Shown in pieces: positions 27,594-36,775 of a stretch of 64,000 bases of DNA. A model generated the notes under the pieces. It was not told the DNA's origin. It did not search any database and saw nothing but the letters and a program-made list of their open reading frames with translations. The first letter of the stretch is position 1; the number at the start of each line of letters is the position of its first letter. The position numbers and the translations under genes were made by a program. Source of the stretch: an uncultured Parabacteroides sp. (lineage in GTDB: Bacteria > Bacteroidota > Bacteroidia > Bacteroidales > Tannerellaceae); NCBI GenBank assembly GCA_900552465.1, contig URZO01000010.1:23803-87802 (forward strand), in the 5' to 3' direction.

Positions 27594-28022
27594 TTAGCTT
27601 TGTTTACTAAATACTAAATATTTCCTTCCTAAAAAGTTCCATAAATATACCAAAATGGCGGTTATTAATTTGGATAACATGTAATAGATATGAAATTTTT
27701 CAGTGAAAGTCCATATCAGCAGGTCGTTTAATCCAAGTCCTACCATACCGATTAGAGAAAAGAGGGTGAATTCTAACTGCTTACTTTTAATGGTTGATTC
27801 AAATACCCATGCCGTGCTGATATAGTAATTTACCAATAAACCTGCAAGAAAAGAGCAGGTAGCAGATAAAATATAGTACAATCCAAAATATTCTGTTAAA
27901 AGAAATAGCAGGCCAAAGTCTACAATGAAAGCCAGTCCTCCTACAATTGTGTAACGTATTAACTGAATAAGTAAATTGTTGGTTTTATAAACAAATAATC
28001 TATGTAATAATTCTTTAATCAT
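27594..28022 (-). CDS. GtrA-family membrane protein
   Basis: This 142-residue protein has four predicted transmembrane helices (for example TIVGGLAFIVDFGLLFLL and LITAILVYLWNFLGRKYLVF), the GtrA pattern. GtrA-like proteins are thought to flip undecaprenyl-phosphate-linked sugars. It overlaps the PMT-like gene upstream by 8 bases and is 4 bases from the FAD oxidoreductase. Confidence 0.88.
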   Translation of the reverse strand: MIKELLHRLFVYKTNNLLIQLIRYTIVGGLAFIVDFGLLFLLTEYFGLYYILSATCSFLAGLLVNYYISTAWVFESTIKSKQLEFTLFSLIGMVGLGLNDLLIWTFTEKFHIYYMLSKLITAILVYLWNFLGRKYLVFSKQS

Positions 28023-29580
28023 GTTTTCTCAGATTGAGCTTTTTTATTGCTTTTTCTCTATCAAATTTAAATAAATAGGTATCTGGGTTTTTTAGGTGCA
28101 TGACAATAGGGAATAAATCCGGGTTTTTCTGAATAGCCGGATATAAATATCGAGCCGTTGAACTGAAACCGAGTTGCTCTAAAATCACATATTCACTGTT
28201 AGAATCGACAAGCCCTTTTATTAACTCAGTCGTGTTGTCTGTCCAGGCATACATCGTAACGGCTGTTTTACTGAACATATAGAATAACTCCGGTTTGCGG
28301 GAGCAGACGACTGTTGTCGGTGGTACTTGCTTACGTACTTCTTCTGCAATTTTAAAGAAGTTCTGATAGTTTGCCGGATATGGCATTTTATTGATTGCTC
28401 TTAGTGATTGTAATCGTGGAAAAGAGCAGAATAAGAACAGCAAAACAAGGATCCAGGGAGAAAACTGTTTGGCAATTTTGAGTTTTTGTACGGCGGTGGA
28501 TAGAGCGGAATAGATACCGATCAGAAGCGTAACCTCAAGAAATGGGATTAATGGGGTTATATACCTGTTGCCACTTGGGCTGCTAAAAATAGATATGACG
28601 CCAAAAGTCGCTAATATATAGAACAAGAACAAATATTTGTATTTGCCGAACTGCCAGATACCAACACCGATAAATGCCCATATCACGAGTGCGATCAACC
28701 AGCCATACCAGGGAGTTGCTCCATAGTCGCTGGGTATATAGGGAAGTATGGAGTCCGGTACAGCTTGTGTAAGCAGCATACGGAACGTGTCGAAAAAGCG
28801 ACTGATGATTTCACCAAAACCTAATGTACCCTCTTCCGGCCTCCAAGGATTGGACATGGAAATTACGTCCATATACCGGCTTTGTCCCAATCCTGCCATC
28901 TTATTCCGGAGCATCCAGGGCAGCAAGCAGACCGCAAAGCCTCCGGCAAAGCCGAGCATTTGTTTCCATTGGCGTGTGAACAGGAAATAGCCGAGAATCG
29001 CGGCAATAAGGGCAATTCCTTGTGTACGGATATGATAATTGTAGGCGGCTGTGACGATAGCCAAATAGAAGAACGGATCTTTCCAGAATGCTTTTTTTTC
29101 ATCCATCTTATAGATGAACCAGCAGGCAAGAACGGATGTGAACAGGAATGACATTTCACTCATCATCATGGTGGCGAAATGCAGTACCTGGTAGTTGAGC
29201 AGGATTGCTGCAGAGGCGACGAACGCAATTTGGTCGGACATCTTGTTCTTTTTAATGAAGAAAAAAAGCAAGATCGCACTACCGAGCAGGAATAGCCCGT
29301 TCAATATTTTTTGAGGTATAAAACCTTCTGTGAAGATACGGACAACAGTCATCAGCAAAGGATAACCGGGAGGAAATACGTTAGAGGGGTTGTAGGCTGC
29401 TGTTGTTATATCTGCATACCCGTGCCCCTGTACGATAGAGGTTGCTAACATATAATATGTACAATTATCTCCGTTCAAATCCATTTTACTGTCGAAAATG
29501 TATGAGAATGAGGTAATGAATACAAGGACTAATCCTGCTATGTATAACCAGTTAGACTTTGCTGATGTACTGTTTCCCAT
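28015..29580 (-). CDS. PMT/ArnT-like polytopic glycosyltransferase
   Basis: This 521-residue membrane protein has about eleven hydrophobic helices. A first extracytoplasmic loop contains DLNGDNCTYYM and NPSNVFPPGYPLLM, typical of GT-C (PMT_2/GT39/GT83) enzymes that use polyprenyl-phosphate sugars. A soluble C-terminal part follows the last helix. With GtrA and a GT2 in the same operon it forms a plausible lipid-sugar transfer set. It starts 10 bases after the ahcY stop. Confidence 0.82.
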   Translation of the reverse strand: MGNSTSAKSNWLYIAGLVLVFITSFSYIFDSKMDLNGDNCTYYMLATSIVQGHGYADITTAAYNPSNVFPPGYPLLMTVVRIFTEGFIPQKILNGLFLLGSAILLFFFIKKNKMSDQIAFVASAAILLNYQVLHFATMMMSEMSFLFTSVLACWFIYKMDEKKAFWKDPFFYLAIVTAAYNYHIRTQGIALIAAILGYFLFTRQWKQMLGFAGGFAVCLLPWMLRNKMAGLGQSRYMDVISMSNPWRPEEGTLGFGEIISRFFDTFRMLLTQAVPDSILPYIPSDYGATPWYGWLIALVIWAFIGVGIWQFGKYKYLFLFYILATFGVISIFSSPSGNRYITPLIPFLEVTLLIGIYSALSTAVQKLKIAKQFSPWILVLLFLFCSFPRLQSLRAINKMPYPANYQNFFKIAEEVRKQVPPTTVVCSRKPELFYMFSKTAVTMYAWTDNTTELIKGLVDSNSEYVILEQLGFSSTARYLYPAIQKNPDLFPIVMHLKNPDTYLFKFDREKAIKKLNLRKHD

Positions 29581-29590
29581 TGTTTAGAGA

Positions 29591-31009
29591 TTAATATCTG
29601 TAATGCTCGGCCTTGTACGGTCCTTCAACCGGTACGCCGATGTAATCTGCTTGCTTTTGTGTCAGGGTGGACAGTTTGACGCCGATGCGTTCCAGGTGGA
29701 GGCGGGCTACTTCTTCGTCCAGACGTTTGGGCAGGCGGTAAACACCTATTTCGTAAGGCATCGTCCACAAATCCATCTGGGCCAGAACCTGGTTCGTGAA
29801 TGAGTTGCTCATGACGAAAGAGGGGTGGCCTGTCGCACAGCCTAAGTTGACCAGACGGCCTTCTGCCAGCAGGAAGATCGAGTTGCCTGTCGGGAAAGTA
29901 TATTTGTCTACCTGCGGTTTGATGTTGGTATGCTTGATATTCGGATAGCTGACCAGCTTGTCTACCTGGATCTCGTTGTCGAAGTGGCCGATGTTGCATA
30001 CGATAGCCTGGTCTTTCATCTGGGCCATGTGCTCGATGGTGAGGATATCGCAGTTACCGGTAGTAGTAACGAAAATGTTACCTTCCTTAACGGCCTCTTC
30101 CATTGTTGTTACTTCGAAGCCTTCCATAGCTGCCTGCAAAGCACAGATCGGGTCGATTTCTGTGACCAGGACACGGGCGCCGTATGAACGCATGGAGTGC
30201 GCACATCCTTTACCAACGTCGCCATATCCGGCAACTACTACCACTTTACCGGCGATCATCACGTCCGTAGCACGCTTGATACCGTCAGCCAGTGATTCGC
30301 GGCAACCGTACAGGTTGTCGAATTTCGATTTCGTAACGGAGTCGTTGACATTGATGGCCGGAACCAGCAGTTCGCCTCTTTCCATCATCTGGTACAAACG
30401 GTGTACGCCGGTAGTCGTTTCTTCGGAAACGCCTTTCATTTCGGCTACTGTACGGTGCCAGCGGGTATTGTCTTCTGCCAGGATACGGTTCAAAGTATCG
30501 AGGATAACCTGTTCTTCGTGGTTGCCACCTTTGCGGTTGATCGTTTCGGCATCGTTCTCAGCACGGTAACCCATGTGAACCAGCAGGGAAGCGTCGCCGC
30601 CGTCATCCACAATCATCTGCGGACCTTTACCGTCGGGGAAACGGAGCGCCATGTCGGTACACCACCAGTATTCTTCCAGTGTTTCACCTTTCCAGGCGAA
30701 AACGGGAACACCATCGGCAGCGATTGCGGCGGCAGCGTGGTCCTGTGTAGAGAAGATGTTACAGCTTGCCCAGCGAACATCCGCTCCCAACGCAACTAAT
30801 GTTTCGATTAACACTGCGGTCTGAATCGTCATGTGCAGTGAGCCGGTGATACGAGCCCCTTTCAGGGGTTTCTGATCGGCGTACTTTTTGCGGAGCGCCA
30901 TAAGTCCCGGCATTTCGTGTTCGGCGATTTCGATTTCTTTGCGACCGAATTCAGCCAAACTCATATCTGCTACTTTATAAGGCAGATTAGTTGGAAATAA
31001 TTGTGACAT
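29591..31009 (-). CDS. ahcY: S-adenosylhomocysteine hydrolase
   Basis: This 472-residue AhcY splits S-adenosylhomocysteine into adenosine and homocysteine, recycling the product of methyltransferases. Diagnostic segments are VADMSLAEFGRKEIEIAE at the N-terminus, SCNIFSTQDHAAAAI, the NAD motif VVVAGYGDVGKG and the C-terminal EGPYKAEHYRY. It heads an operon with four envelope-glycan genes. This is a common type of arrangement and need not mean a shared pathway. Confidence 0.98.
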   Translation of the reverse strand: MSQLFPTNLPYKVADMSLAEFGRKEIEIAEHEMPGLMALRKKYADQKPLKGARITGSLHMTIQTAVLIETLVALGADVRWASCNIFSTQDHAAAAIAADGVPVFAWKGETLEEYWWCTDMALRFPDGKGPQMIVDDGGDASLLVHMGYRAENDAETINRKGGNHEEQVILDTLNRILAEDNTRWHRTVAEMKGVSEETTTGVHRLYQMMERGELLVPAINVNDSVTKSKFDNLYGCRESLADGIKRATDVMIAGKVVVVAGYGDVGKGCAHSMRSYGARVLVTEIDPICALQAAMEGFEVTTMEEAVKEGNIFVTTTGNCDILTIEHMAQMKDQAIVCNIGHFDNEIQVDKLVSYPNIKHTNIKPQVDKYTFPTGNSIFLLAEGRLVNLGCATGHPSFVMSNSFTNQVLAQMDLWTMPYEIGVYRLPKRLDEEVARLHLERIGVKLSTLTQKQADYIGVPVEGPYKAEHYRY

Positions 31010-31035
31010 AAATTGATACTAAAATGTTAATGCCA

Positions 31036-31043
31036 CAAAGGTA
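31036..31043 (-). promoter_or_regulatory. Probable -7 box of the ahcY promoter
   Basis: On the minus strand this reads TACCTTTG, matching the Bacteroidetes TAnnTTTG box, 27 bases before the ahcY start. I see no clear TTTG at the -33 position. Confidence 0.5.
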
Positions 31044-31153
31044 AGAATATTTAGGTAATATTTCCGAAGAAAAGGGGGGCAGATTACGCAGAAGGTTAAT
31101 AAAATCAGTGTTAGGCTGTACCTTCTGCGTGACCTGCGTTTCTTAATATTGCT

Positions 31154-32809
31154 TTATACCGGAGTAATTCCTTGTTCGGCCAATAATTGCAGCCCCAGGT
31201 CTTTTAGTTTGAATTTCTGAATCTTTCCGCTACCGGTCATGGGGAAAGTGTCGACGAAGAAGATATATTTTGGAATCTTGTGGCGGGCGATTTTTCCACG
31301 GCAGAAATCCTTGACGATATCTTCCGTCATCGTGATCCCATCGTGCAGAATAATGAAAGCACCGACTTCTTCCCCGTATTTCTTCGATGGAACGGCTGCA
31401 ACCTGTACGTCTTTTACGCCTTCCAGGTGATAAAGGAACTCTTCCAGCTCACGCGGATAGATATTTTCGCCGCCCCGAATGATCATATCTTTGATGCGCC
31501 CGGTGATCCGGTAGTTGCCGTTTTCATCTTTCACGCCCAGGTCACCGCTGTGAAGGAAGCCATTCTTATCAATCACTTCGGCGGTTGCCTGCGGGTTGTT
31601 GTAGTAACCCTTCATCGTATTATATCCTCTGTTGCACATTTCTCCCTGTACGCCGACCGGACATTCCTCGCCGGTTTCGGGGTCGATCACACGCACTTCC
31701 GTAAATTCGTAATCGCGTCCGACCGTATTATAGCGCACTTCTGCCGGATCTTCGATGCGGGAATGCGTCATGCCGGGTGATGTCTCGGTCAATCCGTATA
31801 CGCTGGTTACACGCATGTACATCTTTTCTTCCACCTGCTTCATCAGTTCGACAGGACAAAGGGAACCAGCCATGATGCCCGTGCGTAGAGACGTCAGGTC
31901 GAACATACTGAACATCGGGTGGTTCAGTTCAGCAATGAACATGGTCGGTACGCCGTATAGCGCCGTACACCGTTCCTTATGGATGGAAGCCAGCACCACC
32001 AGCGGGTCGAACTTCTCGACCATAACCTGCGTACAGCCGTGTGTCAGGACGTTCATGGACGCCAGTACGACACCGAAACAATGGAACAACGGTACACAGC
32101 AGCAGAGTTTGTCTTCTCCCGTGAATTTCATGTGTTCGCCTGTCAACAAGCCGTTATTGGCAATGTTATAGTGAGTCAGCATGACCCCTTTCGGGAAACC
32201 GGTTGTGCCGGATGTATACTGCATATTGACAACATCGTGTGGTGTCACCAGCTTTTTGGCTTCAATCAAAGTCTCGTCACTTACATTTTCGCCTAAGAGC
32301 AGCAATTCGGGTGTGTTATACATTCCTCTGTATTTCTCCTGTCCGATGTAAACGACGTTCTTCAGGACCGGGAAGCGTTTGCTTTTCAGGTAACCGCGCT
32401 GCGATTCTTTCAGTTCGGGGAGCATGGTATAGACCATGTCGATATAACTTCCGTCGAATACTCCGTCCGTGATACATAATGTATGGATATCGGCATTTTC
32501 GACTAAAAACTCCAGTTCGCTCTGCTTGTAGTTCGTGTTGACGGTGACGGCTACTGCACCGATCTTGGCGGCTGCATACAGGAAGGTAAGCCAGTCCGGA
32601 ACGTTTGTTGCCCAGATGCCGACGTGTGTACCATGTTTGATACCGATCGAAAGCATACCTTTTGCCATCCGGTCTACACGTTCGTTAAACTCCTTCCAGG
32701 TGAAGCGCAGGTCGCGGTCGGAATACACCAGGTATTCCCTGTCCGGCGTTGTCTCGGCCCAATGTTCCATCCACTGGCCGAGTGTCTTATCTTGTAATTG
32801 TATTTCCAT
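31154..32809 (-). CDS. Long/medium-chain fatty acid-CoA ligase (AMP-binding)
   Basis: This 551-residue acyl-CoA synthetase has YTSGTTGFPKGVMLTH, VYGLTETSPG, LHSGDLG, GRIKDMIIRGGENIYP and the C-terminal catalytic MTGSGKIQK. It follows an XRE-cupin regulator by 12 bases, a pairing frequent in gut Bacteroidales, and the two probably respond to fatty acids or another acyl signal (inference). It is distinct from the ligase at the left end of the window. Confidence 0.92.
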   Translation of the reverse strand: MEIQLQDKTLGQWMEHWAETTPDREYLVYSDRDLRFTWKEFNERVDRMAKGMLSIGIKHGTHVGIWATNVPDWLTFLYAAAKIGAVAVTVNTNYKQSELEFLVENADIHTLCITDGVFDGSYIDMVYTMLPELKESQRGYLKSKRFPVLKNVVYIGQEKYRGMYNTPELLLLGENVSDETLIEAKKLVTPHDVVNMQYTSGTTGFPKGVMLTHYNIANNGLLTGEHMKFTGEDKLCCCVPLFHCFGVVLASMNVLTHGCTQVMVEKFDPLVVLASIHKERCTALYGVPTMFIAELNHPMFSMFDLTSLRTGIMAGSLCPVELMKQVEEKMYMRVTSVYGLTETSPGMTHSRIEDPAEVRYNTVGRDYEFTEVRVIDPETGEECPVGVQGEMCNRGYNTMKGYYNNPQATAEVIDKNGFLHSGDLGVKDENGNYRITGRIKDMIIRGGENIYPRELEEFLYHLEGVKDVQVAAVPSKKYGEEVGAFIILHDGITMTEDIVKDFCRGKIARHKIPKYIFFVDTFPMTGSGKIQKFKLKDLGLQLLAEQGITPV

Positions 32810-32821
32810 AGGAGCTGCGGA

Positions 32822-33406
32822 TTAATAAGGGGTATAAACGACTCCGAGTATTTTTGCCGTATTTTCGGCCGCCGCATGTACATGGTGAGCAACGATAGAG
32901 TCGTAGTAGATGCTGTCGCCTTCTTCCAGGATATAGGTGCTTTTGCCATAGTTAATCTCCAGGATACCTTCCAACACGTAGATAAACTCTTCCCCTTCGT
33001 GAGTTGACAGAATGAAATCGACACCCTCTTCTGTCGGGGCTACATCGATCAGGAACGGTTCCATGTGGCGGCCGGATTTATCCTGGGACAGGGAATGATA
33101 TTCCATGTGCTTGCGTGCTTTGCTGTCGTTATTGCTGAAGCCGATGCTGTTCGTATCGTTGCTGTCTTTCTTGCGGCAAATAACGGGACCGAGTTCAGCC
33201 TGGTCGTCCAGAAATGTACCCAAGCGGACCCCCAATACGCGGGCTATCTTGATTAGCGGGGCCAGAGAAGGAAAGTCTATGTTGCCCTCGATGCGTTCTA
33301 TTTGTTCAATGCCTAAGCCTGAGCGTTCGGATACTTCCTCGATAGAAAGTTGTTTGGATTCACGGATGCTTTTGATTTTAGCTCCGATGATTTTGTTGTT
33401 TCCCAT
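32822..33406 (-). CDS. XRE-family regulator with C-terminal cupin domain
   Basis: This 194-residue protein has a helix-turn-helix at residues about 8-62 (IKSIRESKQLSIEEVSERSG) and a cupin barrel at about 110-190 (HEGEEFIYVLEGILEINYG). This fusion class senses a small ligand through the cupin. It is transcribed together with the acyl-CoA ligase downstream. A good promoter lies just upstream. Confidence 0.93.
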   Translation of the reverse strand: MGNNKIIGAKIKSIRESKQLSIEEVSERSGLGIEQIERIEGNIDFPSLAPLIKIARVLGVRLGTFLDDQAELGPVICRKKDSNDTNSIGFSNNDSKARKHMEYHSLSQDKSGRHMEPFLIDVAPTEEGVDFILSTHEGEEFIYVLEGILEINYGKSTYILEEGDSIYYDSIVAHHVHAAAENTAKILGVVYTPY

Positions 33407-33459
33407 GAGTATTATTCGTTTATTGTTTGTTGATTCTTTTAAATTGTAACTGAACGGCG

Positions 33460-33489
33460 CAAAATTACATTAATTTTTCATTAATCAAA
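33460..33489 (-). promoter_or_regulatory. Promoter of the XRE-cupin/acyl-CoA ligase operon
   Basis: On the minus strand TTTG (33489-33486), 18 bases, then TAATTTTG (33467-33460) fits the Bacteroidetes sigma-ABfr consensus. Confidence 0.65.
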
Positions 33490-33506
33490 GCTCTTTCGTG
33501 AAAGAA

Positions 33507-33539
33507 AAAAAGGATGCCCTCCGTAGAGACCATCCTTTT
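33507..33539 (-). terminator. Rho-independent terminator after rpsO
   Basis: Stem AAAAGGATG / CATCCTTTT with a 15-base loop, followed on the minus strand by a T-rich run, 28 bases after the rpsO stop. Confidence 0.7.
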
Positions 33540-33567
33540 CTGTAACTTCTTGCGAAGAAATTGTTTC

Positions 33568-33837
33568 TTACTTTCTGATGCCAAGCTCTTTGATGATAGT
33601 ACGATATCTTTCAATATCAGTCTTGATCAGGTAATCCAGTAAACGGCGACGTTTACCTACCAACATCTTCAGAGCTCTTTCAGAGCTATGGTCTTTGTGA
33701 TTAACCTTCAGATGTTCTGTTAAATGTGCGATACGTACTGTAAACAGTGCGATCTGGCTTTCTGCCGAACCTGTGTTTGTAGCAGATTTGCCATACTTTT
33801 CGAAAAGTTCTTTTTTCTTTGCTGAATCTAAAAACAT
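33568..33837 (-). CDS. rpsO: 30S ribosomal protein S15
   Basis: This 89-residue protein is the usual S15 length and carries its signatures (TNTGSAESQIALFTVRI, LTEHLKVNHKDH, GKRRRLLDYL). It binds 16S rRNA in the central domain of the 30S subunit. It has its own promoter and terminator and is divergent from typA. Confidence 0.99.
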   Translation of the reverse strand: MFLDSAKKKELFEKYGKSATNTGSAESQIALFTVRIAHLTEHLKVNHKDHSSERALKMLVGKRRRLLDYLIKTDIERYRTIIKELGIRK

Positions 33838-33885
33838 GATTCTTGTGTACTTTAATAAATTAATACTATGTTATCTAAGCGGGGA

Positions 33886-33916
33886 CAAAGGTAGGTATTC
33901 CTTTTTGATTGACCAA
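33886..33916 (-). promoter_or_regulatory. rpsO promoter
   Basis: On the minus strand a TTG (33916-33914), 20 bases, then TACCTTTG (33893-33886), matching the Bacteroidetes -33/-7 pattern. It lies about 50 bases before the rpsO start. Confidence 0.6.
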
Positions 33917-33979
33917 TCTTTTTCCGTGTCTTTTTTTATTTTGAAGCGTCATTGTCACATACTTCTCGCAAATTTATTG

Positions 33980-33987
33980 TAATTTTG
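33980..33987 (+). promoter_or_regulatory. Probable -7 box of the typA promoter
   Basis: TAATTTTG, 21 bases before the typA start, matches TAnnTTTG. Only a poorly spaced TTG (33952) is seen upstream. Confidence 0.45.
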
Positions 33988-34008
33988 CCGCCAATAAATT
34001 AGTTTTCA

Positions 34009-35805
34009 ATGCAAAAGATTAGAAACATCGCGATTATCGCGCACGTAGACCACGGTAAGACAACGCTCGTGGATAAGATGTTATTAGCTGGTAAGCTTTT
34101 CCGTGAAGGACAGGCAGAGCCGGATCAGTTCCTGGACAACAACGACCTGGAACGCGAACGAGGGATCACGATCCTCGCCAAGAATGTCTCTATTAATTAT
34201 AAAGGTTATAAAATCAACATTATCGATACTCCGGGCCACGCCGACTTTGGAGGTGAAGTGGAACGCGTATTGAACATGGCCGACGGCTGTCTGTTGTTGG
34301 TCGATGCTTTTGAAGGCCCGATGCCGCAGACGCGCTTCGTACTTCAGAAGGCGATCCAGCTCGGACTGAAACCGATCGTTGTGATTAATAAGGTAGACAA
34401 ACCAAACTGCCGCCCGGAAGAGGTACAGGAAATGGTGTTCGACCTGATGTTCAGCCTCGACGCAACGGAAGAACAGCTCGATTTCCCGACTATTTACGGT
34501 TCTGCAAAGCAGGGTTGGATGTCGGAAGACTGGAGAGAGCCAAAGGAAGATATTACAGCCGTGCTGGATGCGATCATTAAATACATACCGGAGCCTACGG
34601 TTCTGGAAGGTCCTTCACAGATGTTGATTACTTCGCTGGACTATTCCAAATATGTAGGCCGTATCGCCGTAGGTCGCGTGCATCGTGGCGAGTTGCGCGA
34701 AGGCCAGGACATCATGCTGTGCAAGCGAGACGGTTCGATGGTAAAATCCAAGATTAAGGAAGTCGATGTATTCGAAGGTTTGGGACGTACGAAGGTGGAT
34801 GCAGTCCAATCCGGTGATATCTGTGCCGTTATCGGTGTGGAAGGCTTTGAGATCGGTGAAACGATTGCCGATGCAAACGAGCCGGAAGCGTTGCCTACGA
34901 TTGCTATCGACGAGCCGACAATGTCCATGCTCTTTACCATCAACAACTCTCCGTTCTTCGGTAAAGACGGTAAGTTTGTGACATCCCGCCATATTTATGA
35001 ACGTTTAATGAAGGAACTGGATAAGAACCTCGCTCTGCGTGTCGTACCGACAGACTCTGCCGATTCCTGGTTGGTTTACGGACGTGGCGTGCTTCACTTG
35101 TCCGTCCTGATCGAAACCATGCGTCGTGAAGGTTACGAGTTGCAGGTCGGTCAGCCGCAGGTTATTATCAAGGAGATCGACGGCGTGAAGTGCGAGCCGG
35201 TTGAACAGCTGACTGTCAACCTGCCGGAAGAATGTTCCAGCCGTATCATCGACATGGTAACCAAACGTAAAGGTGAAATGACGATGATGGAAAGTAAGAA
35301 CGACCGTATGCACCTGGAGTTCACGATTCCTTCACGCGGTATTATCGGTTTGAATAACGCTGTTCTGACAGCTTCTGCCGGTGAAGCGATCATGGCGCAC
35401 CGTTTCCTTGAATACCAGCCTTGGAAGGGAGAGATCGAACGCCGTACGAATGGCTCTATCATTGCGATGGAGACAGGTACTGCTTATGCTTATGCATTGA
35501 ACAACCTGCAGTCTCGCGGACGTTTCTTTATCGCTCCTCAGGAAGAAGTATATGCCGGCCAGGTTGTTGGTGAGCATACAAAAGATAACGACCTGGTTGT
35601 AAACGTAACGAAGTCCAAGAAACTGACTAATATGCGTGCTTCCGGTTCCGACGATAAGGTCTCCCTGGCTCCTCCTACGGTGTTCAGCCTGGAAGATGCC
35701 CTGGAATATATCAAAGGTGACGAATATGTGGAAATCACGCCGAACAGCATGCGTATGCGTAAGATCATCCTGGATGAATTGGAACGTAAGCGTCAGGGAA
35801 GATAA
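34009..35805 (+). CDS. typA: Translational GTPase TypA/BipA
   Basis: This 598-residue EF-G-like GTPase binds the ribosome and supports growth under stress and at low temperature. G motifs are AHVDHGKTTLVDKML (G1), RGITI (G2), DTPGHADFGGE (G3), NKVDK (G4) and SAKQGW (G5). The C-terminal family-specific region includes RGIIGLNNAVLTASAGEA. It ends at a long hairpin terminator. Confidence 0.99.
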   Translation: MQKIRNIAIIAHVDHGKTTLVDKMLLAGKLFREGQAEPDQFLDNNDLERERGITILAKNVSINYKGYKINIIDTPGHADFGGEVERVLNMADGCLLLVDAFEGPMPQTRFVLQKAIQLGLKPIVVINKVDKPNCRPEEVQEMVFDLMFSLDATEEQLDFPTIYGSAKQGWMSEDWREPKEDITAVLDAIIKYIPEPTVLEGPSQMLITSLDYSKYVGRIAVGRVHRGELREGQDIMLCKRDGSMVKSKIKEVDVFEGLGRTKVDAVQSGDICAVIGVEGFEIGETIADANEPEALPTIAIDEPTMSMLFTINNSPFFGKDGKFVTSRHIYERLMKELDKNLALRVVPTDSADSWLVYGRGVLHLSVLIETMRREGYELQVGQPQVIIKEIDGVKCEPVEQLTVNLPEECSSRIIDMVTKRKGEMTMMESKNDRMHLEFTIPSRGIIGLNNAVLTASAGEAIMAHRFLEYQPWKGEIERRTNGSIIAMETGTAYAYALNNLQSRGRFFIAPQEEVYAGQVVGEHTKDNDLVVNVTKSKKLTNMRASGSDDKVSLAPPTVFSLEDALEYIKGDEYVEITPNSMRMRKIILDELERKRQGR

Positions 35806-35829
35806 GATGTTGTTCTTGAAATAAATAAT

Positions 35830-35872
35830 AAAAGAAAAGCAGGAAATGAATTTCATTTCCTGCTTTTCTTTT
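35830..35872. terminator. Perfect 21-bp hairpin terminator between typA and the convergent gene
   Basis: Arms 35830-35850 and 35852-35872 are exact reverse complements (AAAAGAAAAGCAGGAAATGAA and partner), with A and T runs on both sides. It should work in both directions and reaches into the stop codon of the minus-strand gene. Confidence 0.85.
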
Positions 35873-36527
35873 ATGGCAAAGACTCCGCATATTTATACAG
35901 ATCAAAGACCTGCGTGATAGTATTGAAATTAACGCCTTTCTCTGCAATATAAGTCTGAAGCTCTTTTTTGTGTTTCCCGTAAATCTTCAGGAATTGTTTC
36001 TCGTTTGAGAACTTTTTCTCTTTTCCGTTCTTCTTGATCAGATACACTTTAATAATTTCTCCGACCCAGTCTTCCTCTTTCTCAAGAGATTGTATGGAGC
36101 CACCATACGAAGGCAGGTTCGAGTAAGTGCGTGTTGCCGATGTATTGGATTTGACGCCATAGCCTCCGGCTTTACCCGTGTCCAGCAGACGGGGTTGATA
36201 GAATATCATGAATTCCGGATCTGTTTGTAAAATTTCGGTCGGGCCGAAGCGTGAGGCCAGAAAGATACGGTCGCCGACCTTAACACTGCCGATCTGTTCC
36301 TGTTCTCCGAATAGTTTCAGTAGATTCCCGTCTTCCTTATCGATAAAGACAAAACTTCCCCTCACTAAATCATAATTTGCCGAAACGCAAAAGTTTCGTC
36401 CGTCCTTGTAATAGACATACGTATCCTGGAAGTTTTTGAAAAAGAATCTTTTCTGTTTCTCCTGTGCAAAAGACCCTTCCGGCATACAAATCAGGAATAC
36501 CGCTAAGAAGAAAAATAAACGTCTCAT
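35871..36527 (-). CDS. Secreted protein of unknown function (paralogue of 59393)
   Basis: This 218-residue protein has a signal peptide (MRRLFFFLAVFLICMPEGSFA, then Q). I do not recognise a named family. It aligns end to end with the equally long protein at 59393: FKNFQDTYVYYKDGRNF versus FNDFQQSLIYYKDGRVF, and KKNGKEKKFSNEKQFLKIY versus KRNGKEKTFETGKQFLKLY. A strong AAGGAGG ribosome site precedes the ATG (complement of 36533-36539), uncommon in this group. It probably acts in the periplasm or at the surface. Confidence 0.75.
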   Translation of the reverse strand: MRRLFFFLAVFLICMPEGSFAQEKQKRFFFKNFQDTYVYYKDGRNFCVSANYDLVRGSFVFIDKEDGNLLKLFGEQEQIGSVKVGDRIFLASRFGPTEILQTDPEFMIFYQPRLLDTGKAGGYGVKSNTSATRTYSNLPSYGGSIQSLEKEEDWVGEIIKVYLIKKNGKEKKFSNEKQFLKIYGKHKKELQTYIAEKGVNFNTITQVFDLYKYAESLP

Positions 36528-36626
36528 AATAGCCTCCTTTTTTAAGGTGAATACTTCTTTTATATAATCAAGATCGTTCAGGACAGGAATACCCTACGGC
36601 AATAGAATAAGAAATACAAGTCATAG

Positions 36627-36670
36627 GTATGGTTTTGTCAAAACATACTTATGATGTCACAAAACCATAC
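36627..36670. promoter_or_regulatory. Inverted and direct repeats in the divergent intergenic region
   Basis: Arms 36627-36638 (GTATGGTTTTGT) and 36659-36670 (its exact complement) are separated by 20 bases. CATACTTATGA also occurs twice in direct orientation (36644 and 36666). The spacing suits a dimeric regulator's operator between the divergent secreted protein and C69 peptidase genes. The regulator is unknown. Confidence 0.5.
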
Positions 36671-36738
36671 TTATGAGGCCGGGAAGCAGAAGGGGAAAAA
36701 TAAAGAAGAAATACGGGATTGGGATGTGTAGAATGTCT

Positions 36739-36746
36739 TATATTTG
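36739..36746 (+). promoter_or_regulatory. Probable -7 box for the C69 peptidase
   Basis: TATATTTG matches TAnnTTTG, 30 bases before the start codons, with a TTG 17 bases upstream (36719-36721), slightly short of the usual spacing. Confidence 0.5.
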
Positions 36747-36775
36747 CCTCCCGAAATGATAAGCTTTACTAATTA

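Noticed and set aside
31010..31153. A SAM/SAH-type riboswitch ahead of ahcY
   Set aside because: The 144 bases show no conserved pairing pattern that I can recognise, and the leader between the -7 box and the start is under 30 bases.
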